Source: Aplysia californica
Taxonomy: Eukaryota; Mollusca; Gastropoda; Aplysiida; Aplysiidae
NCBI RefSeq assembly: GCF_000002075.1
Contig: NW_004797285.1
Location: 1,334,178 to 1,375,792 of the forward strand
Reading direction: 5' to 3'
Length of the DNA stretch: 41,615 nt
Shown here: piece by piece, positions 36,161 through 41,615 of the stretch
Layout: the number at the start of each line of letters is the position of its first letter
Position numbering within the stretch: position 1 is the stretch's first letter
Notes under the pieces: model-generated
What the model was told of the DNA's origin: nothing
What the model saw: the letters and a program-made list of their open reading frames with translations, nothing else
The model's database searches: none
Made by a program: the position numbers and the translations under genes

Positions 36161-36610
36161 AATACATTTTAAAATTAAAATTAATTAATTTTTTTTGTTG
36201 GAGGGGGGAAAGAGGGGGGGGGGGGGGGGAGATCTAGATTGAAATTGGAATTTTATACGGGATCGAAAAAATAAAACAATTTTTTTTAAAGCACACGTAA
36301 TTGGGCAAATCCAATTTTGGCCGACAGGTTCAGATTTCTAAAAAGGTGCAAGTACATCTGATCTGGGTATTCTGGTCAATAAAACTGATCTTTTTAAAAG
36401 AACGGGGTTTTTCTGTTCATATAGACTGTACTTGAAATGGTCTACCTATCATTGACCGAAGCATAAGTTTTTCGTTAAAACCAAGCTAAAAGCATCTTTG
36501 CTTCATTTGCTTTTGTTTGTTTTGTTGGGGGGGAGGGGGTTCTCAATGTTTTGATGGACCTACACCCCAACATCCCTAATCTCCTGTTCCGATATTATCA
36601 TCTGTGAATT

Positions 36611-36612
<2 letters not shown>

Positions 36613-36703
<91 letters not shown>

Positions 36704-36730
36704 CTCTCTCCCTCTCTCTCTCTCTCTCAG

Positions 36731-36805
<75 letters not shown>

Positions 36806-36876
36806 ATAATAAAAGATAAAAAATGAGTGTGCGTGCGAGGGAAATTGGGGAGGAAAAGGGAGGGAGAGACAGTGAG

Positions 36877-36947
<71 letters not shown>
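36613..36947. repeat. CT, TA and GA microsatellite block
   Basis: CT (36613-36728), TA (36730-36797), a short unique spacer and GA (36881-36947). CT and GA arms on either side of the TA core could fold into a large hairpin. Confidence 0.95.
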
Positions 36948-36950
<3 letters not shown>

Positions 36951-38805
36951 GACTGGCGGAGGGGGAGGAGTGAAGTTGGGAGGGAGATGGGCTAACCCAA
37001 ACCAGATGACAAATTGGAAGCTGTCCTGGGTAAAATAAAGAACCATTTGCGTGAACGAGTGCGTTGCACAGTCACCCTTCCACTTCTTCCAGTTCAACAT
37101 TCCCTCGTTAACTCAACCGCGAGAAAAAAACCACAGCTCATCTGTGGTGAAGCGGCGGCGGGATAACCATAACCTGGAATTGGGTGCCAAGCTTTTGCTT
37201 AGCCACTACTGTTCCCGGAATATTTTGTCAAAAGTATGAGAGCAAACGTGATTTGAGTTTCTTTCCTATCTGATTTTGTTGTCTCACTAAATGTTCCCAC
37301 CTTTTTCAAGAGATCATGTAATGTGCCATATGCTGCGCTACTGGAAATGATGTGCGTTACAAGATTTACTAAGTTACTTTGTTACTTTACACAATCCGAG
37401 ACAAGTATATCTAACATTTAAAATATCTGAAAATAAGACGAATCACCTCATTATTCTTTTCATTTACTTTTTCCAGCCTGTGTGCATTTATCAACAACGC
37501 AACTACCCTGAAAAGATCTTCGTGAAATTTTTTTAATGAGCAATTTAAAAACGCCATGGTCCTTGATATACAAATGCTTCGAAATAATATGGATGGCAGG
37601 GAAAAGTGATACTGATAATATCAAAAAATGGTAAATAAGGGGTATCGAGCATTGAAATAAAATAAGGCTATTCTTCTTTTACTTGGCTGAGTCATTTGAA
37701 GCTCCCATATTATGTATTCGGCATATTTGTATGCATAGTATGGGACCTCCAGATGTGTTGCCTATGGTTTCAGTTTTTTAAAAAGCAACAAAATAATTAA
37801 ACGGGCAGTGTAGAATTGCCTCTTCCGTAATGAAAATATTCAAAACAAAATTATGTTTGCATTATTCGCTAAGGTAATTAAATACACTAGCTGGAGGGTC
37901 TGAACTAATTTGCGGCGCAAGAATTAATCAAACCACAGTATTCAACAATAACTCATAGATCTCTGTTTTATTGAGAGCACCTTGAGAAAATACCCGCTCG
38001 TTCACGCTTCATCGGGACGATTTCACAATGACAGTTGGGGTTGGTAAAGCGTTCGTGACTTTACTTGTTTAGCGCTTAGTATACAGAAGTTTAGCGGATG
38101 ATGGTCTCAAGTATCTATGGGCCCTCTGTATCTTATTATAAGACTTATAATATAAGATTTATATAAGACTTCTATTCTGAGTGTATTGACACTGCAAGTC
38201 GTTGTGATACCAAGCGCATAAAACCATTACCTGTATGTTGAAAGAAAGGAAAGGAAGAAGAAAAAAAAGATGAACGTTGGACCGGGAAACATCAAATGTG
38301 ATTTAAATTGTATATATAGTACAGCATGCAAAAGAGAGGAAGTTTGAAAAGTGGTGCTTTCAAATGCGTTATGCCATAACCTATGAAAGCTAAAAGGGCT
38401 GTCTAAGTTTTATGTAATGGACTTCATTACTTTATTCACTTAGGCATTTTAAAACGATCCAAAAATTGAAGTTTCCCCTGAAATGTTAGTGAATTGATAG
38501 GAAAAAAACACCCTGTATAGGCTTAAATATACAGTGTTGAGGCTGAGAAAAACTTATACAAAGTATTGACAGCTGAAAGGGGGATTAAGTGGCTGAGAAC
38601 ACACTAAGTGAGCTTGAAAAAATTCAACCACTTAGCCGTGGCAACAAAAGGTTGTATACAAAATATGATTGATAATGACGCCTCAAGGAATAAAATGTCG
38701 CTGTCTAATCAATTATTTTTTTCGTTCCTAAAGTACTTCTGAAAGCAACAGCTGCGAAATACTCGGAAACAATCTTCTCGATTGTGAAAACAATTTTTTT
38801 TGGAA

Positions 38806-39305
38806 GTGCTTTACGGCGCTCACAACAGCATAAGGTCATATGAGAGCTCGGGACACATTAAACATTTCCAGTCGGCAGGGAATTTTGAATTTTGCAGGGG
38901 TGGCGGCCGAAGCCTACTCTTATAGATTTTGAACCACCAAGGGATCTTTAACGTGCGCAGCTTGCACACGGGCCCTGCAAGACTTTTCGCCCTTGTCCTA
39001 GAAGGCTAGGTAGGTGTAGGTCTTTTCAACCAGAAGATCAGGGGTGCGGCTGAAAGACAGTAGTGAGAAGGAACCAAGCAGTAGCGGTAGACCGGCTGTA
39101 GAAAGAGTCAGGAGCCCAGAGGAGGGAGCTCAGAAGATGAGTGGGTGGAGGCAGAAAGTGGAGACGAAAGCAGAAGATAGACCGTTGTCAGAGAGCAGGA
39201 AAAAGGATGAAAGTACATAATTTAGAGAAGAAAAATTTCCGCCGCTATCCGGGTCGAACCCGGTACCTTTTGAATGAACACCTTAACCCCTAGGCCACGA
39301 GAGCC
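38806..39305 (-). mobile_element. tRNA-headed SINE, near full length
   Basis: On the minus strand the element begins GGCTCTCGTGGCCTAGGGGT, giving an A box (TGGCCTAGGGG), and has a perfect B box (GGGTTCGACCC) about 50 nt later. The 3' side of the tRNA-like part does not pair with the 5' acceptor, so this is a SINE head, not a tRNA gene. The body continues for about 430 nt, through AAAGATCCCTTGGTGGTTC, to a tail near GAGCGCCGTAAAGCAC. The body is shared with 33838-34100. Confidence 0.65.
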
Positions 39306-39899
39306 CCCGAAAATAGTCTACAGATCTGAGCTCTTCATGACTATCAAGGTCGTGATTTTTCTTTAAATCTATACATCTGTGTTTGGCGGATGTTTCGGAG
39401 GGGACGGGGGAGGGGGCGGTTAAGGGTGTTTGTTGACTTTTTGTTTGCTGTTTGTCTATTTGTTTAATTGTTTGTTTAATTGTTTGTTTGGGTTTGTTGT
39501 TCTTTAATGAAATTAGGAGTTGGGAGTTGAGTGGGAGGTGGATTGTACCGCCCTCAAAAGATTAGAGATCCCATACTTTTCAGCAGTTTATAAGTAGCTG
39601 CTTGTTGACCACAGCAACAGTTAGAAACAGCAGGTTGGTGAAAGTGGCCTTATTGAGAAGACAACTTGCAGTCTTCGGTGTTTATCAAAATGTTGTCCAG
39701 CAACCAGAAACAAAAAGACCAATCAAGCGGCATTCCTCATTTGGCTGAGTTCACGTGATTTCTTTCATTGACTGTTTCGTGCAACACCAGTTAGTTGTCT
39801 ATTCAAAGACTTCGATCATGTTTCAAATTGTTCAATTAAAATTGATTAAAATTAAAAGAACTGAAACACTCACTGTAAGTGATGAACTTACACAGGAAT

Positions 39900-40384
39900 T
39901 GTGAGGCATTGTCATGGAATCAGACGCTCGTTAAAATAAAGAAATCCAAGAAAACGTCATTTTTCTCCTCTTTTGAAATTTTTTTATTGAATTTTCTTTT
40001 TTTTTTTTTTCTTTTTTTTTTGCTGTGTTTTTTTATATTTATTTGTTTGTTGTTGTTGTTTTGTTGTTATTGTTTCTTAGGCTCTTCACCTTTTATCTCC
40101 ATTTATTAACATTGCTGTGTAGATTTTTACTGAAAATGTTAGAGTTTCCAAGGTCTCTAAAGCGTTGGAAGTCACCAAACTCTGGGGGCCATTTTTTCTC
40201 TTTTTTGTCTAAAACCAGGTGACCTCTACCTCGTTCAGTCCGAAATATATCGAGTTCTATTGAAGATAGATAGGTATTGCTTTCATTTCAAGCAAGATAA
40301 ATGAACAAGCTTTCAGTCTGATGATAAGAATAACTCCGTATGCCCAAAATTGACGAGGGCCTGATTCCACCGTGTCGTGACACA
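39900..40384. mobile_element. MITE family A, copy 4
   Basis: 485 bp, starting TGTGAGGCATTGTCATGGAA and ending CCTGATTCCACCGTGTCGTG then ACACA; the ends are inverted copies. The interior has an expanded T-rich tract (about 39970-40060) that adds most of the extra length. Confidence 0.68.
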
Positions 40385-41552
40385 TACTCGTACATGTATT
40401 GGTATTGACACATGCTGGCAGGAAAACATTTCGTTGACTACGCCCTATTATTTATTATCATTATTTTAGTGGGCACTACTTATCAGCCCCACCCTTCCGT
40501 GTGTGAGAATAGCATGTATTCTCCGTATATGCTATGGGTTTTCTTTTCTAAGCTGATCTGTGGACCAGTGAAAGGGCTGCCTTTCATGGAGGGAGGGGGG
40601 GTGTTAAGCTTTAGATTTTTTAAAAGTGATGAATTATGTTGAATACACTCTCTCGTCTCCTGTGCTTTACTTATAAATATGAAAGAAATATTTCAGTAAA
40701 CTAAACCGAACCTCTTCATGAATTTAGGTATTGTTTTGTCAGATTAAGACCGTTTTGAAAGTATAATTAATTATGATATTGTTCTGCAAGAATGAATTAT
40801 ACTACGAGAATAGCAAAACATGTTTTCAAAATTGGACTCAAAAGATACCCAAACAAAAGACACTTTAATCTCTCATGAAAATCTTGTCTAATGTCGTGTC
40901 AGTCTTCTCAAACCATTGTTTGGTTGAGCAAAAGCAGTAAACATGACCTTTCTCTGAAATGAAGAAGCCAACAAAACTACAGGACGTTTGCTAGTAAAAC
41001 GGTAGTACTTTCTCGTTTATATTATACAAAATCTGTAACTCGTCACTCCCAGGGGCTCAAGACTCGAAAGGAAATAGAGCCATAATTGCATTGCATAACT
41101 AACACCGGCCTATACGTGAGGAAGCCAGCGTCCTCTAAGAAAGCCAAAGTCGACACATTGATTATTGCATTCGGAGTGTTTTACGTGGATGCATTGCTCT
41201 TCTCCTCCATAAGGAAAATACATGTTTTGCACCAGCTTTCAGCTTATGAAGACGTCGAACACACCAGGTGCAGGACAAAAATAATGTCTGAAAATATAAT
41301 TTTAGCATCAGTCATGATATTCAAATTGAATAGAATGAACAAAGTTGTTGTTCTAAAAAAGCACATTTCCATGTTTTGCAAAAATAAAGGAGAATGTTCG
41401 CTGCAAAGGCCAAATTTATGTTACACCTCAATGTCCATGTTTTGACAATAGTGTGCCATTGATCTGTGAGTTGTCACGTTTATCTGAAATTTTGAATAAC
41501 ATGCTGGTGATGAGGAGAAAGACGAGTAGGGGGAGAAGCAGGAGCAAGTAGG
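40385..41552. other. Gene-free stretch
   Basis: A plus-strand open frame of 119 codons (41086-41445) is present, but no domain or exon signal supports it. Confidence 0.45.
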
Positions 41553-41562
41553 AGCAGGAAAA

Positions 41563-41597
<35 letters not shown>

Positions 41598-41615
41598 AGA
41601 AGAAGAAGAAGAAGA
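41553..41615. repeat. GAA trinucleotide repeat at window end
   Basis: An AAG/GAA run reaches the window edge, so its length is not known. Confidence 0.95.

Larger units (their letters stand above)
35331..38805. other. Gene-free stretch with microsatellites
   Basis: Beyond the ATTC and CT/TA/GA repeats, no gene or element was recognised. Confidence 0.45.

Noticed and set aside
39240-39305. Possible tRNA gene with good A and B boxes
   Set aside because: The 5' acceptor strand does not pair with the 3' side and a SINE body follows, so it is a SINE head.
41086-41445. 119-codon plus-strand ORF
   Set aside because: No recognisable motif and composition like the AT-rich flanks.

Overview
The window looks like intergenic and intronic DNA from an invertebrate animal. 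My best guess is a gastropod mollusc, from the density of small DNA transposons and tRNA-derived SINEs, the recurring GATCTAGA-type words and the long CT/GA microsatellites; this is inference, and no species marker was seen. There are no operons, no ribosomal or CRISPR sequences, and very little protein-coding sequence. An assembly gap of N's lies at 26179-26280. No LTR retroelement or Polinton-like element was recognised.

Host genes. The one gene I can support is on the minus strand and spread over about 9 kb. It has a cysteine-rich exon (16695-16821), a transmembrane exon (11705-11811) and a terminal exon with two PY motifs and the stop codon (7851-8398). The exon phases fit exactly. Together they describe a single-pass adaptor of the Shisa/CYYR1/WBP1 type. 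Its signal-peptide exon was not found and should lie at higher coordinates or outside the window. A separate 106-nt exon-like segment with good splice sites lies on the plus strand at 20667-20772, and an ORF of unknown nature lies near 23737-23985.

Mobile DNA, left to right. A LINE tail (about 60-670, minus) is followed by a retroposon tail (3690-3790), a fragment of a long unclassified repeat (5585-5872) and TTAA-bounded MITE-like elements (6563-7076, 7638-7763, 8793-9664). The last of these has a second MITE family nested inside it (8981-9409); other copies of that second family lie at 10382, 12398 and 39900. A decayed Tc1-type transposase lies in the gene's second intron (about 15270-16350). 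A LINE C-terminal remnant (22225-22610), a TTF zinc-finger fragment of hAT/ZMYM type (23183-23420) and a SINE (24480-24790) follow.

From 25.4 to 28.6 kb there is a dense cluster: a second LINE tail, two closely spaced Mutator-like elements with long inverted ends and 10-bp target duplications, and an unclassified 1.5-kb element whose ends are themselves hairpins. To the right lie a third, longer LINE copy with its ORF end (31719-32700), a full tRNA-headed SINE (38806-39305) with a partial relative (33838-34100), and the longest copy of the unclassified repeat (34440-35330).

I found no convincing novel multi-gene system. The most unusual items are the Mutator-like pair carrying a short start-codon-plus-donor segment, the hairpin-ended 1.5-kb element, and the TTAA elements with near-terminal hairpins.
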